A stretch of 64,000 bases of DNA from Chamaecyparis obtusa (lineage: Eukaryota; Streptophyta; Pinopsida; Cupressales; Cupressaceae): assembly GCA_027943335.1 (NCBI GenBank), contig BSBK01008833.1, forward strand, positions 421,416 to 485,415. The letters run 5' to 3'. Both the position numbers and the translations under genes were made by a program. Position 1 is the stretch's first letter; the number at the start of each line of letters is the position of its first letter. The notes under the pieces are model-generated. The model was given only the letters and a program-made list of their open reading frames with translations. It had not been told where the DNA came from and did not search any database. Of the stretch, positions 35,846 through 47,656 are shown piece by piece.

Positions 35846-38800
35846 ATGTCATCAATATCATTTGCAAGCAAATCAAAAAATATTGAGGAGGAAGTAGAAC
35901 TAATTGTTAGGGAAAATTTTGCCGAAGCTAAATTCAAACCACACCCCAAGGTTGCATCACAAATAGATTCAATGGGCACTTTTTTGAGCATACCAGATAG
36001 GGTTTTATTGATAGAAGATGTAAGAGCATATATACATTGTAAAATTGGAGAAGTAGGAGATTTTGAGACTATTGCTGCATTTAAACAAGTTTGTGGGCTA
36101 GATGGAAAATTAAAACCTAAACACAAGAAAATTGAGGAATCAAGGCTATCCTGCATCACATACTACCCGCAATCATTCAAGATAGACTGGATAAGAATTG
36201 TGTTGAGCAAATTTCATGATGGTAAATTCTGGCTAGACAAACCTATTAAGATCACAAAGAAAATGATCAGTAGGGCTACTGGGTATCCTACAACTGACAA
36301 GGCTAAAGCTTTCTATAGTTTGTCTCATCCTCATGTGGAAAAGAATATTGGAGCTCAATGGGATGGAAGGGTACTAAAAATTTTGATAATCAAAGACCCA
36401 GTAGTCAAATTCATAGCACATGTAATCGGGTACAAAATATTCCAATCAAGCAGACTCAATAGCATACCCTGAAGCACAGTAGATATGGCAGACAAAATTG
36501 TGAAGAAAGATCACCACGTAGATCTTGCTAAAATTATACTACATCAACTACAAGAAAATATGAAGATCATACAAAAAAAGAAGTCTAATACCTATAAGTT
36601 CGGATCACTACTTTTTTGTATATTTTTCTATCTATAAAAGTATGTACCTGGTATCGGTAAAGTAAATTGGCAAATAGACAAACTGATAACTGCACAAATT
36701 AGTGAAATGATGAACAATTTAGGAGACAATATAAATGTAGAATTTGATGCATACTTCAAATAATTTCAGACCAAAATGCATCAAAGGAGTAGAATTCCAA
36801 GGGAATTAGTGGACAAATTTGAGAATGATATATGTTTTGTAGTTAGTATAGATTATTCAATGATAAAGGTTGTTGAACCTAGAACAAAATGGCTGGCACC
36901 GATGGGATATGAAATGAACTATGATTTCACTTTGAAATCTATTAATGCACTACTTGCATTACCGATAAACATCACTGCCACTAGGTTCGACACATATGAA
37001 GAGGCTAAATCAAGGATCACTACAGACATAGAGATCAGGAAAATGTCTAGAAGGGAAAAGAAAATGAAGAAAGATCTTACAACAAAATTTGGAGATGTAT
37101 CAGACTCATCTGAAGGAGTCATCAGTTAAAGCTACAACTGAAGGTTAGTTACAGTTGGCTAAAAATCCATATGATAGTGAGGAGACCGAGTCAGAAAAAA
37201 AAGATCCCACATCAGTTCCTCCTACCAATGTTCAACAGGTAAAGCAGTTACCAATACAAGAAGGTATGAAGACAAGGTCATCAACTGCAGCCTCATCACC
37301 TCTGAAGAAAGGACCAATGAAAATTTCAAAACCAAGGGCAGCTACACCGACAAGAACATATAAAAAGAGGAATGCAAAACCTGTAGCTGAGGCACCAAAG
37401 AAAAGAAGGAAATTGATAAGAAGTAAAGAAGACATTGAGGAGATAGAAAAAGAAGATGACATCAACCAATTTCAAGTGGTTAGCAAAAAGGAATAAACAA
37501 TAGATGACATTATTGAAGACATCATTGAGCATGGAGATCTTACTAATCTAGGATTATATAGATTTAACAAGATGTCAAATGAAGACCAAACCAAGCTAGA
37601 AGATGCAGTCATCCAGATGATGATAAGATTCAAGAAAGTACCAATGGAGTTTGTCTGTGTATTACCGAAGGAGCTAGATGAAAAAATAAATGAAAAATGG
37701 GCTATTGCATTAGATACCAAGAAAAGGAAAAGAGAGAGATCTTTAGTACACGCAGCCCCACACCTAAGTTATGGAGAAGTTAGTAAATACATGGTTAAAT
37801 ACCAAGCAAGATTTATAATCAAGAACCAAGCCATGATGATAATGGATGAAAATGTGGCTGATATGGACATTACAAGTGATTCCTTATGGACATCAATTCT
37901 GAAAGCCGAAGAAAAATCTGAGCAAGAAGCATTTCTAAACCTGTCTAAAAAGAGACAAAATTCCAAAGGTAAAGATATTTGTACGAATGATGAAAAAGGA
38001 AAGAACTCTAAGGACACCAGTATATCATTTACCAAGGTAATTGATATCACTGAGCAAGAAGAAGAAATAAATGTTTCACAGGATGCACTAGATCAAGTCA
38101 AGATCCAACTGCAAAAGAAAATCGATGATGATTTACTCATTGAGGACATCACAAATGGTGATCTTGATGATAAGGATGATGAAGATGTGAATATTGCACC
38201 AAATCAAGATGAAGCACTAAACACTAATAGTGTATTCACATCTTTACTGGGTGAACTTCCAGTACTTGCAGAAGCAACTGAAATAATTTCACAAGTACAA
38301 CTCGATGACACATCCTGAGAAAAACAAGGACACAAGAACCTGAGCAACCTGCAGATACAAATGAGCCTAACAAAATAGAGGCACCGTATACAAAAACCAA
38401 GGTAACAAAAGAAACAAAGTCAACTGAGGTGACCCCACTTGGCACTACAACCGAGACTCCCACACCATCTACCGAGGAGTAGAAGAAAGAGGAAAGTGTG
38501 TCAACTGAGAAAGATACTCTAAAGAGTGGAGACAAAACTATTATTGTATTTGATAAGAAATCACCTCTAGCACCAAAGAAGAAAAAGAAGAAGAAAGGAA
38601 AAGGGCCGGTCACCATAGATGAAGTGATAGTTATACCTGAGTGTGACCTGAGGACCCTAAGCCCTAAGGAATTGAGTAAATATGGGGAGTTATGTTCAAG
38701 GAAGGCGACACAAGAGAAGTTGAAGAAAGAGCACAAACACAAAGAAGTATTAACTGATGTGAGGGATATTCTACAATAGGTAGTACCTAAGGTAAATATT

Positions 38801-39445
38801 GATGAGAATACTCCCATCATAGATCAACTTTCTACACTCACTGAGAAGATCAATGCCCCAAACACTAGTGCAGATAAACAGATTGAAGAAAGGGCAGAAT
38901 CCAGGATATAGAATAAATTGGTAGAGAGAATTAGCCAAGAAGTGGCCATCAAGAAGGTCAAATTATCTGAGGTAATTACCAAGATAAAATCCATCACCTA
39001 GATAATTTGTCAATTCTTAATAAAGCTTTGTACTATATAGACCTTCATTGTTGAAGTCAGTGAAAAGATAAAAGGGCTGGAAGTAGAAATAAAGTTAAGT
39101 ACAACTACAGCTATAACTAAGCCAAATGCTTTGTTCAAGCATATTCAATGAGTTCAAGAACTCAGGCAGTTGATAGAAAATTTAAGGCACAAAGAAGAGC
39201 ACATCACCAATCAGGTCACAGAGTTGCAAATAGAACTCATTCCATACCTGAAAATTTTTTAGGCACATACTGTCAAAGCAGAGCAACTACTTGCAACTCT
39301 AGAGATTTTAGTGCTAGATAATATCTTTGACATGCATGCACAAGTCGGTCTTGAGCATATTTCTCTTACCAACTTGAAAGAGGAGTGGGAAAACCTCTTG
39401 GAGTCAGTGAAGAAAACCCACAAACACATTTTTGACAAGATGTAA
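35846..39445 (+). pseudogene. additional ORF of element B, function unknown
   Basis: A long decayed frame set (about 1200 codons) between the gag remnants and the 3' LTR. N-terminal part: globular, with FWLDKPIKITKKMISRATGY, resembling the plant retrotransposon-associated domain that reads (pi.it..mI...tG.P). Middle: basic (TRTYKKRNAKP, KKRRKLIRSK) then acidic (LDDKDDEDVN), then a Lys tract APKKKKKKKGKG at about 38570. C-terminal: coiled-coil-like LRQLIENLRHKEEHITNQVTEL to the stop at 39443-39445. No protease, RT, integrase or membrane segment is seen, so it is not an obvious env. A homologous partial copy lies in element E. Confidence 0.6.
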
Positions 39446-39673
39446 GTATACTTTACTTTTTGTATTTGGCATTATTATCCAAAAGGGGGAAAACTTGTAT
39501 ATGCCAAATAAGTATGTTTTTCTATGTATACTACATACTATCGGGAGCATGCAACGAGGGGGAGTACTTAGTACTTAGAATTTTTTTTTTGATATGTATA
39601 TGTATATGGCAGAGATATAAGGTATATATAGAACATTTTGTCTATATACATTCACAATTTTGATACTAATGCC

Positions 39674-39685
39674 GAAGGGGGAGAT
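39674..39685 (+). other. polypurine tract of element B
   Basis: GAAGGGGGAGAT abutting the 3' LTR; primes plus-strand cDNA synthesis in LTR elements. Confidence 0.88.
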
Positions 39686-40904
39686 TGTTATCTCTATTGA
39701 GCATTTAAGGTTGTCACTTAGTATCAAAAGGTTATCATACATATCAGTTGGTCACTTACATTGAGCAAGTTGGTAACTAGAAGCAAGACATACTAGTTGG
39801 TAAAGCTTACACATCAAACACTACATAGTTTATCGAGCACCAGCAGACACTGACACCGAGAGATAGTAAACATCGAGCGTCACAGTATACACCAACCAAT
39901 TTACACAATGTTTATTGAGGATCATAGAAAATGGAATTGTAATTAGAAATGGTACATTCTTCTATGCAAATGGTTATAAAAGATCATAAAATGGTTTACC
40001 AAGATCAAGGAACATTTATTGTAAAGATACTCATTAAATGTAATGTATATCTTATTGTAATAGTTGATCTAGGATATTTTACACCATAGATCTTAGGGTT
40101 ATGACTATTTTGTGTAACCTAATTTTGTTAAAGCGGCAAAAATATAACACTATATATTTGTGTGTTTGCATCATTTTTGGTGTGAAATGATATATGTATA
40201 ATGGAGCACTTGAAGCTATTACCTAACTTCGAGTCAATCAGTTAACAGAGAAAAATAGAGTATAGAGGTTATTAGATTAGCAGAATCAGAGAAGCCTACC
40301 GAGTAGATTTAGAGTAGAGATTCATCATAGTTAAGGTGATATTTTATTAGAACTTATAGATCTATTTTAGAAAATTGAGTTGTCAAATAGCAGATAATTG
40401 CCTATTGCTTTCTTACCATTGTAATAGAGTTTTGGATAAAATCTCTTAGCAGAATAGACTTAACAATCTTATGTAAATCTCTTAACCGAGTGCACACTTC
40501 ATTAGTGTTGTTAAAATCCTATAACTAGGTAGATCTAGCTGATCTACTATGTTACTCCTAACAAGGTAAGATCACTAGAAGTGATCAAAACTTGTAGCCC
40601 TAACAGGAAAACCTTTTCTATCTATAGTAGTAAAGAATTTGTGGATGTCATCCCCACCGTAGTTTTTACCTTCTAACAAGGGTTTCTACGTTACCAAAAT
40701 ACTTGTGTTATGTGATTGTCATATTGATTTCATATTCTTTACTTTCATAAGTTAAATGAATGATTGATACATGTAATTAGATTCAAGCTATTTTGGTCGG
40801 TTATCACTGTTTACAGTTATATATTTGAAAGGTTTACAAGTAAAGTTTTAGAAGGCACTGATTCACCCCTCCCCTCTCAGTACCTATCTCTCCTAATTCC
40901 AACA
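39686..40904 (+). repeat. 3' LTR of element B
   Basis: 1219 bp, TGTTATCTC...AATTCCAACA. Near the end it has GATTCACCCCTCCCCTCTCAG, equivalent to motifs in elements C, D and E. Confidence 0.92.
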
Positions 40905-41590
40905 TCTTCAATGTTCTCCAATTTGACCAAACTGATTTATTCTCGGATGGAAACTCTCAAACCATTCAGGTATCTAGCAATTCTTTCCACATCATCTTCA
41001 TCATGTCTAGATCTGATATCTAATATATAGAATTCCTCAGTATATTCCTTTACCGAGCTCTCTTTTTGTGTTAAACTTTGCATTTGCCTGACTAGGTTAA
41101 TCTGATAATCACAAGGTAAGAACTTTCCTTTCAATTTATTTACCATTTTACTCCATGCCTTGATTTTGTCTTTGCCTTTCCTCTTTCTGTCCAGTTGCAG
41201 ATGTTTCCACCATAAGGATGCATGACTTTTCAACTTTGTGCTTACAATTTTCACCTTCTTTTCCTCAGGTACATTTTCATACTCAAATTACTTTTCCATC
41301 TCAGTGATCCAATCCACAAATTCATCAGAATCCAATTTTCCACCATACTCAAGAGGATTAAAGTGTGGTGTGGATTTCAGACTTCTCAAAGCCTTCAAGA
41401 ATCTTTCCTCACCCTGATCCATCATAGGTGCAGGTTCCACATTAGTTTATTCTTCCTCAATTTCATCATCACTAACATCTTCAAGATGTCTTCCTCTTTT
41501 CTCAGTTGTTTCAACAAATTCTAATCCAGCAGAAAGTTGTCTTAACATGTCTGCTAATCCTGGATCCACATCTTGCCTCCCATGAACCAT
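40905..41590 (-). pseudogene. chromovirus A gag, N-terminal part
   Basis: From ATG 41588-41590 (MVHGRQDVDPG) the frame runs through NPLEYGGKLDSDEFVDWITE, ASLWWKHLQLDRKRKGK, INLVRQMQSLTQKESSVKEY and ARYLNGLRVSIRE to the TCTTC junction, where element B interrupts. It continues in frame at 22382. This is the Ty3-type capsid domain. Two Gln codons have become TAA (41447 region and the EK/FEYE junction). Confidence 0.9.
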
Positions 41591-41715
41591 TCTTGAAAAC
41601 CCTTTGCAATTATAGGTCAGATTGCAATCTGCTACCCCACAATAATTCAACTATGGCTTCACAAGAATGAACCTTCAAATCTATATTCGCAAACCTAGAT
41701 CCTAATCTAACCTCA

Positions 41716-41726
41716 CTCTGATACCA
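41716..41726 (-). other. primer-binding site of chromovirus A
   Basis: Minus-strand TGGTATCAGAG two bases inside the 5' LTR, complementary to initiator Met-tRNA. Confidence 0.9.
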
Positions 41727-41728
41727 CC

Positions 41729-42403
41729 TAACACAAGATAGGACAGGAGGGGCCAAAAATGGCACACCCTAACCAGATCTACCTTGCTCAACAACACGCG
41801 GAAGCAACAACACACAAAAGTGAGAGTGAGAATGCAAAAAATTTCATATATTATCTTCAAATTGATTCATACATGCCAGGCTATAAGGCCTTCCTGGTTT
41901 CAGCAAAATATTACAATCAAGTATAGAAGTCCTCAAACATGTGAGGATTTGTCAATAATCTCTAAACTTCTATCTCCTATGTTCTATCCAAAAACTCCCT
42001 CTAAACTCTAAGCAAACAACTACATTTATACAAGAGGCTACCAAACCAAGTTGGCCTTTAGATCCATAATCAATGGAAGGAATGACTAGATCTGGGTCCA
42101 CATGCTTCCCAATGATGGATACCAACATTAAATCCATGACCCAGATTAACTGCACAAGTCAGCCTCAAAAGAAATCCAAAACAAACAACTCGGTAAGCAA
42201 GAAAACTGAGCATCAGACAAGCATCACCAAGTGATAGGGAAATTCACTAAGGGCCAAAGAGATAACCAACCAACACCAGTGAACAAAGGAAACTGAGCAA
42301 CACCGAACCAACTCGGTCAAAGCAGAAACTGAGCAACACAAACAAACTCAAATATGTTTTTGGTGACACGGGATTGTCAATGACTTGAGATGCTCTTGCA
42401 TCA
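41729..42403 (-). repeat. 5' LTR of chromovirus A
   Basis: 675 bp, the same length as the 3' LTR. The edge next to the primer-binding site is TAACAC where the other LTR has TGATGC. Confidence 0.92.
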
Positions 42404-43540
42404 TCGTGCAAGGTACCATCGAATCATCAGGTGCTACAAAATCATGTTTTTGAGGCCTATAATAACCTAATTCAATTTTTGGAGATTCAAATTAGTTTAA
42501 ATTTGGCAACATAATCTCAGTTCATGTCAAAACTTGTAGTGTTCCTCAGTTGAAATGAGAAACATTGCATATCTTTCAAACCATCTGTCATTGCATCGAA
42601 CTGTCTATGCTAATAGCTCTGATTGGCCAAGTAAACACTAGTGGTAACCTCATTTCACACATGGACACACTCAAACGCTATCGACCACTCTGGACTGAAG
42701 TATCCCTCAAGGTGCACTCAACATAAAATTGACATTCTTCATAGGGTCATATCTCAGAGCTCGTGTGAGGTATCATCAAACCATCAAGTTCTACAAGATC
42801 ATGTTGATGGGGTGTACAATAACCTATCTAAATTTTTGGAGATTCAAATCCATTTTAAAAATTTGGCAACACAATCTCGGTTGTTGTCAAAACTCGCAGT
42901 GTTCCTTGGTTGAAATGAGAAACATTGCATATCTTTCAAACCATTTGTCATCGCATCAAACCATCTATGCCGATAGCTCTAATTAGATGGGTAAATGCTA
43001 GTAGAAACCTTATTTTGCACACAGACTCACTTGAACACTGTTGACCACTGTGGACCGAAGTGTCCCTCAAGGTGCACTCAACATGAAATTAGCAATCTTT
43101 ACCGGGTCATATCTCAGAGCTCGTACAAGGTATCATCAAACTACTAGGTGCTATAGGATCATGTTTTTGAGGCTTACAATAACCTATCTTATTTTTTGGA
43201 GATTCAAATTTATTTAAATTTGGCAAAACAATCTCGGTTGATGTCAAAAGTCGTAGTGTTCCTCAGTTGAAATGAGCAACATTACGTATCTTTCAAACCA
43301 TCCACTGTCGCATTAAGCTTTCTATGACAAAAACTCCAATTGGTTTGGTAAACACTAGTGGCAACCTCTTTTTTCACATGGACTCACTCAAACATTGTTG
43401 ACCACTCCAGGCTGAAGTGTCCCTCAAGATGCACTCAACATAAAATCAATGATCTTTGTGGGGTCATATCTCGAAGCTCGTGTGAGGTATCATCAAAATG
43501 TCAGGTGGTACAAGATGATGTTTTTGAGGCCTACAAGGTA
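42404..43540. repeat. tandem array, ~358-bp units, right part
   Basis: The phrase GTTCCTCAGTTGAAATGAG recurs at 42541, 42901 (CTTGG variant) and 43258, spacing 360 and 357 bp. GTTTTTGAGGCCTATAATAA recurs with the same period near 42447, 42804, 43163 and 43519. About 3.2 units here plus 0.55 at 4941-5134. Units differ by many substitutions. No coding signal. Confidence 0.88.
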
Positions 43541-43560
43541 ATTTATTTTATGTAACATGG

Positions 43561-44239
43561 TGTTGGAACCATTTGGATGTAATAGGATGATGCAAAATAT
43601 GCAAAGTTGCAAAATAGGCAAAAATGTAAAAGATTGTAATGTTGTCAATTTTGATGTAATAGGCCTAGAGGGGTGAGATTAGGTCTATAGATGAATATAT
43701 GGGATTTTATATGTTATTGGGGTCCTAAAGGGACAAATTATAGAGTTAGGATTCATTAGGAGTTTATTTAAATAAGTTTACAATTTTGAAAATTTGAATT
43801 TCAATGGTTACATGGAAGTTGGAAGGAAACTCCAAAACTGGTGGTTAGTTGTTCTTTTAAGAATCTAACTGACTTGGATCAGTTTGAGAAGGTAGAATAA
43901 GATTATTTAAACCATGTAAATGATGAATAAAAGGTATGGTGTGTGGTGGTATGGTCCGAGACCGTGATTGTACGGACTGTTCTAGTTTTTTAGCAATAAA
44001 GATTGAATTTATTGTATTTCTTGAAGTTTTTTTTCATGTTCTTGCATTCTAATTTCTAGAAGCACCATGGAAAAGTGATAAAATAATTTTGAATCACTTT
44101 AGATTCAGTTACTAACCCTTTTGAGTGCATTCTACGTGATTGCCATGTAGCAGCAGTGGGTTTGTGCATTGAACAGAGGATGAATTAGTGGGATCCATCC
44201 ACTTTCTGTGGTTACTGTGCCTATGGGTTGGATCCAACA
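43561..44239. mobile_element. possible solo LTR
   Basis: TGTTGGAACC at 43561 and GGATCCAACA ending at 44239 form inverted-type LTR termini around 679 bp of non-coding sequence that carries AATAAAG near 43998. The flanks (CATGG, CTTGT) do not give a clear target duplication, so this is tentative. Confidence 0.35.
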
Positions 44240-45400
44240 CTTGTATATTATGTAATTCTCCCTTATTATCTAGGATTTTAATAAATATGTAGGGTAATTA
44301 CCAAATTGTGGAAGTTGACAGATTGAAAGGTGCATGAAGTAAGGGCCATGGGTGTAGAAAAAGGAGTTTGGGATGCATGAGAGGGTTTTTTTTCCTTTGG
44401 AGCATGTTAGGACATGTTGAGGAAATGGTGTAGGATCATAGAGTGGATCCCAGAAGTGATTTTTAAGCCATTTGTGAGAAATCCCTAGTTATAGGCTTGA
44501 TTTGGTGAGGATTTGTGAGTTGGGGTATATGCATAGGGTCCATGGCCTAAAGGATGTCAAAATCCTTTTTTTTACTTCATTTAAAGAGACTTTAGTAAGT
44601 GGAAAGGTTAGGGAATACAACCATAATAGGGTTGCTTTGTAAAATGGGTCTATTAGGCCTAGACATGGAAATGGAGGAACAATTGTTGGAGGAGAAGTTC
44701 TGAAACAAGTGGGCTTGGTTTCAACATATGTTTAATAAATTGGAAAAGGTTATTTGGATCCCTAATTTTTTGGGGGAGTCATTTGAAATAATTTGGAGAA
44801 ATATGCAAATTTCTCATTGGATAGGGCTAGTAGGATAGGCCTAAAGAGAGCAGTTTGGTTATGGGAAGATAACCGCTAAAAATTATGAGTTTGAATATGG
44901 GAAATGAGATGTTTGGAGTATGTTGAGAACCTTTGAAGTTTTTGGGACACTCATCAAGAGAGTCAAGGGTATTTGAATGGTTAGTTTGAGAATAATCATG
45001 AGACATGAAGTATGGTTGAGCGATTGGGTATGAAGATGTGGGAGAAAATCTAAAGTTGTGGAGTCTAGTGGGTTGCAAGATGTTGAGTTTGACCTTTGAT
45101 AGGTCTAGTATATGGGTTGGTTCTTGGATTAAATCCTTGGTTCAAGGAAATATTAGAGTGTTGTTACAAAATAAAGGACAAATATGATATTCTCCTATGA
45201 AGATTAAAAATCCACCACTAGCCTCTGCATCAAAATGAAACATACATAGTCTAATAAAGTATAAATCATACAGTAACAATATACATCGATAAACATACAA
45301 GAATAACTATAAGTCATGGTAAATTTACAAAGCATAAGACATCCACATTAACAAAAATTAATATACATCAATACACCTAACACATGAATTGTATAGCTAA
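44240..45400. other. unassigned non-coding sequence
   Basis: AT-rich with G-rich plus-strand runs. No sustained frame, repeat or RNA gene recognised. Confidence 0.4.
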
Positions 45401-46165
45401 AACATAAAATATATATATTCGTAGGGTATAAAGGCAAATATATATGTCAATTAATGTCATACATCGAATATATCCAATACAGTTAAATTGTCTTACTCAA
45501 TGATAAATGGATGTACAACATGTCACTTATATAATATACAAAAAATATGTAAAATGTGTCACTTATAGAAAACAAATCTCGAGCTGTCTTAGATTGTCTC
45601 ATCAATGGTGATGCAGTGGACGTTGTAGTCTTCCAAGTGCACTCACTAGTCCTATCTAGACTCTTCTACAGCTTGAGATGATAAAAAAAAGGTATAAGCA
45701 TCAATAACTAATATTCATTGAATTTGAACTATATAATGACATAAAATAGAATATTTGCTTACCACTAGCAAATAGTCACTACGTACATCCACCAAAGGTG
45801 CATGCTGACAATCTAGAGTAACTTGTCCCTACAATAATGATCAAAATAATATTTAAAATAAATACATGAATATCATTAAAAAATTCAATACAAACAATTA
45901 AAATTAAGTGATCTCTTTCATATCTCAGTCAGTTCTTCTGAACTAGCTACTACTGCAACTACTCCACAATCCAAAGTATCATGAATAGAAGGAGTTGTCT
46001 ATGATGTCAATAATTGAAAATAAACAATAAATGTATTATGTAGTTATCAAGATTACATATATTTTTTACAACCCTACTAATGATAAATGGTACCTCTATG
46101 AAGGTTCCACTGTGTCCTTCAGCTGGCGATATCGCTATCGAAGCTCCAACATTAAACTAGTGCAC

Positions 46166-46740
46166 TGTTGGAATGGAGAGATAGGGTACTAAGAGGGGAG
46201 GGGTGAATCAGCGCCCTCAAAAACTTTAACTCCAAAAACTCAATCAACAAATAGTAGTAAACTCATCTATCAACTGAATCCATTGTATGCATCATTCATT
46301 AAATTAACTTGTAAATGTAAATTGCATGAAATCAAACAATAAATTAATCACATTACACATGTATTTTGGTTACACAGAAACCCTTGTTAGAAGGTAAAAA
46401 TTGTGGTGGGGATGAAACCCACAAATTCTTCACTACTATAGATAATAAAGTTTGTCATTTAAGGCTACAAGTTGTGATCACTTCTGGTGATCTTACCCTA
46501 TTAGGAATAACAATTAGATCATCTAGATCTACCTAGTTAAACGATTTTAACATCACTACTTGAGTGTGCAGTTGGTTAGGAGATTTACAAAAGATTGTTA
46601 GGTCTACTCTATTAAGATATTTTTACTAACTATGTTACAATGATTAGAGAATAATAAGATGTATCTATAATTGACAACTTAACATTGTCTAAAATAGTTC
46701 TATGAAGTGTTGAATATATAGCACCTTGATATGTGTAAAT
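46166..46740 (-). repeat. 3' LTR remnant of element E
   Basis: Matches the LTR copy at 55005-55240 and 59430-59628 and continues to the TGTTGG edge. The first part of the LTR is missing: at 46741 the sequence switches to the triplet repeat. Confidence 0.82.
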
Positions 46741-46742
46741 TC

Positions 46743-46775
<33 letters not shown>

Positions 46776-46931
46776 TTCATCATCATCATCATCTTCTTCT
46801 TCATCATCTTCATCATCATCATCTTCTTCTTCTTCTTCTTCTTCTTCTTCTTCTTCTTCTCCTTCTTCTCCTTCTTCTTCTTCTTCTGATTCTTCTTCTT
46901 CTTCTTCTCCTTCTTCTCCTCCTCCTTCTCC

Positions 46932-46976
<45 letters not shown>

Positions 46977-47430
46977 TTCTTCTTCTTCTTCTCCTCCTCC
47001 TCCTTCTCCTCCTCCTCCTCCTCCTCCTCCTCCTTCTTCTTCTTCTCCTTCTTCTTCTCCTTCTCCTTCTTCTTCTCCTTCTCCTTCTTCTCCTCCTTCT
47101 TCTTCTCCTCCTCCTTCTCCTCCTCCTCCTCCTCCTCCTCCTCCTCCTCCTCCTCCTCCTTCTTCTTCTTCTTCTTCTTCTTCTTCTCCTCCTCCTTCTT
47201 CTCCTCCTTCTCCTCCTCCTTCTCCTTCTCCTTCTCCTCCTCCTCCTCCTCCTCCTCCTCCTCCTCCTCCTCCTCCTCCTCCTCCTCCTCCTCCTCCTCC
47301 TCCTCCTCCTCCTCCTCCTCCTTCTTCTTCTTCTTCTTCTTCTTCTTCTTCTTCTTCTTCTTCTTCTTCTTCTTCTTCTTCTTCTTCTTCTTCTTCTTCT
47401 TCGTCTTCTTCTTCTTCTTCTTCTTCTTCT
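46741..47430. repeat. 690-bp triplet expansion (TTC/TCC/ATC)n
   Basis: Pure triplets: ATC/TTC at the left end, then TTC and TCC blocks, the longest TCC runs at about 47105-47160 and 47235-47320, then TTC to 47430. It is a coding-strand (GAA/GGA)n repeat in element E orientation. The very long Ser/Pro and Arg frames across it are artefacts of the repeat. Confidence 0.97.
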
Positions 47431-47656
47431 ACTGCTATGTATCTTTCTTGGTTGACACAATACCCTCATTTTTCTACTCCTCGGTAACCTATGTGTTAGT
47501 TGACTCGGATGGAGCTTCTGATGTTGTGCCAGGTGGGGTTGCCTTGGTTTCCTTAGGGTCATCTTGGCCATGTGTATCTTCCTCTTTTACCTCTTTTACC
47601 CCAAGCTCATTTGTTTCTTCCGGTGTACTAGCTCCTTTTTCCCTTGATGTGTCCAT
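47431..47656 (-). pseudogene. element E additional ORF, downstream fragment
   Basis: The minus frame reads STPEETNELGVKEVKEED, then KATPPGTTSEAPSEST, a stop, VTEE, and VSTKKDT leading into Lys codons and the triplet tract. It aligns to element B at about 38330-38530 (TPLGTTTETPTPSTEE, VSTEKDT). It continues from 54553 across copia D. Confidence 0.7.

Larger units (their letters stand above)
22383..40904 (+). mobile_element. LTR element B, non-autonomous, with additional ORF
   Basis: Flanked by TCTTC at 22378-22382 and 40905-40909, a perfect 5-bp target duplication inside gag of A. The 3' LTR is 39686-40904 (1219 bp), preceded by the polypurine tract GAAGGGGGAGAT. The 5' LTR (22383-22830) is cut short and joins directly to gag-like sequence, so the rest of the LTR and the primer-binding site are deleted. 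It has gag, a long ORF of unknown function before the 3' LTR, and no pol of its own. Copia element C is nested within it. Confidence 0.85.
5135..42403 (-). mobile_element. Ty3 chromovirus A, split by two nested insertions
   Basis: The element lies on the minus strand: 5' LTR 41729-42403, gag, protease, reverse transcriptase, RNase H, integrase, chromodomain, 3' LTR 5135-5809. The flanks are TCATG (5130-5134) and TCGTG (42404-42408), a 5-bp target duplication differing by one CG-to-CA change. Solo LTR S splits RNase H and element B splits gag; removing each with one target copy restores the reading frame. Without insertions the element is about 6 kb, normal for the family. Domain order gag-PR-RT-RH-IN with a chromodomain is diagnostic of chromoviruses. 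Many stops make it dead. Confidence 0.9.

Noticed and set aside
35846..39445. Calling the additional ORF an envelope gene
   Set aside because: Its position fits, but there is no signal peptide, membrane segment or cleavage motif; charged and coiled-coil composition instead.
42404..43540. CRISPR-like array
   Set aside because: The units are ~358-bp tandem repeats without short repeat/spacer structure, and the genome is a plant.
45590..46160. Treating this as plain intergenic DNA
   Set aside because: Minus-strand GT..AG-bounded segments of 63-75 bp, all phase 0, match those at 60337-60930, so an exon interpretation is better supported.
46726..47571. Very long Ser/Pro-rich (+) and Arg-rich (-) open frames
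   Set aside because: Both are translations of the triplet microsatellite; no start context or flanking domain supports a protein.
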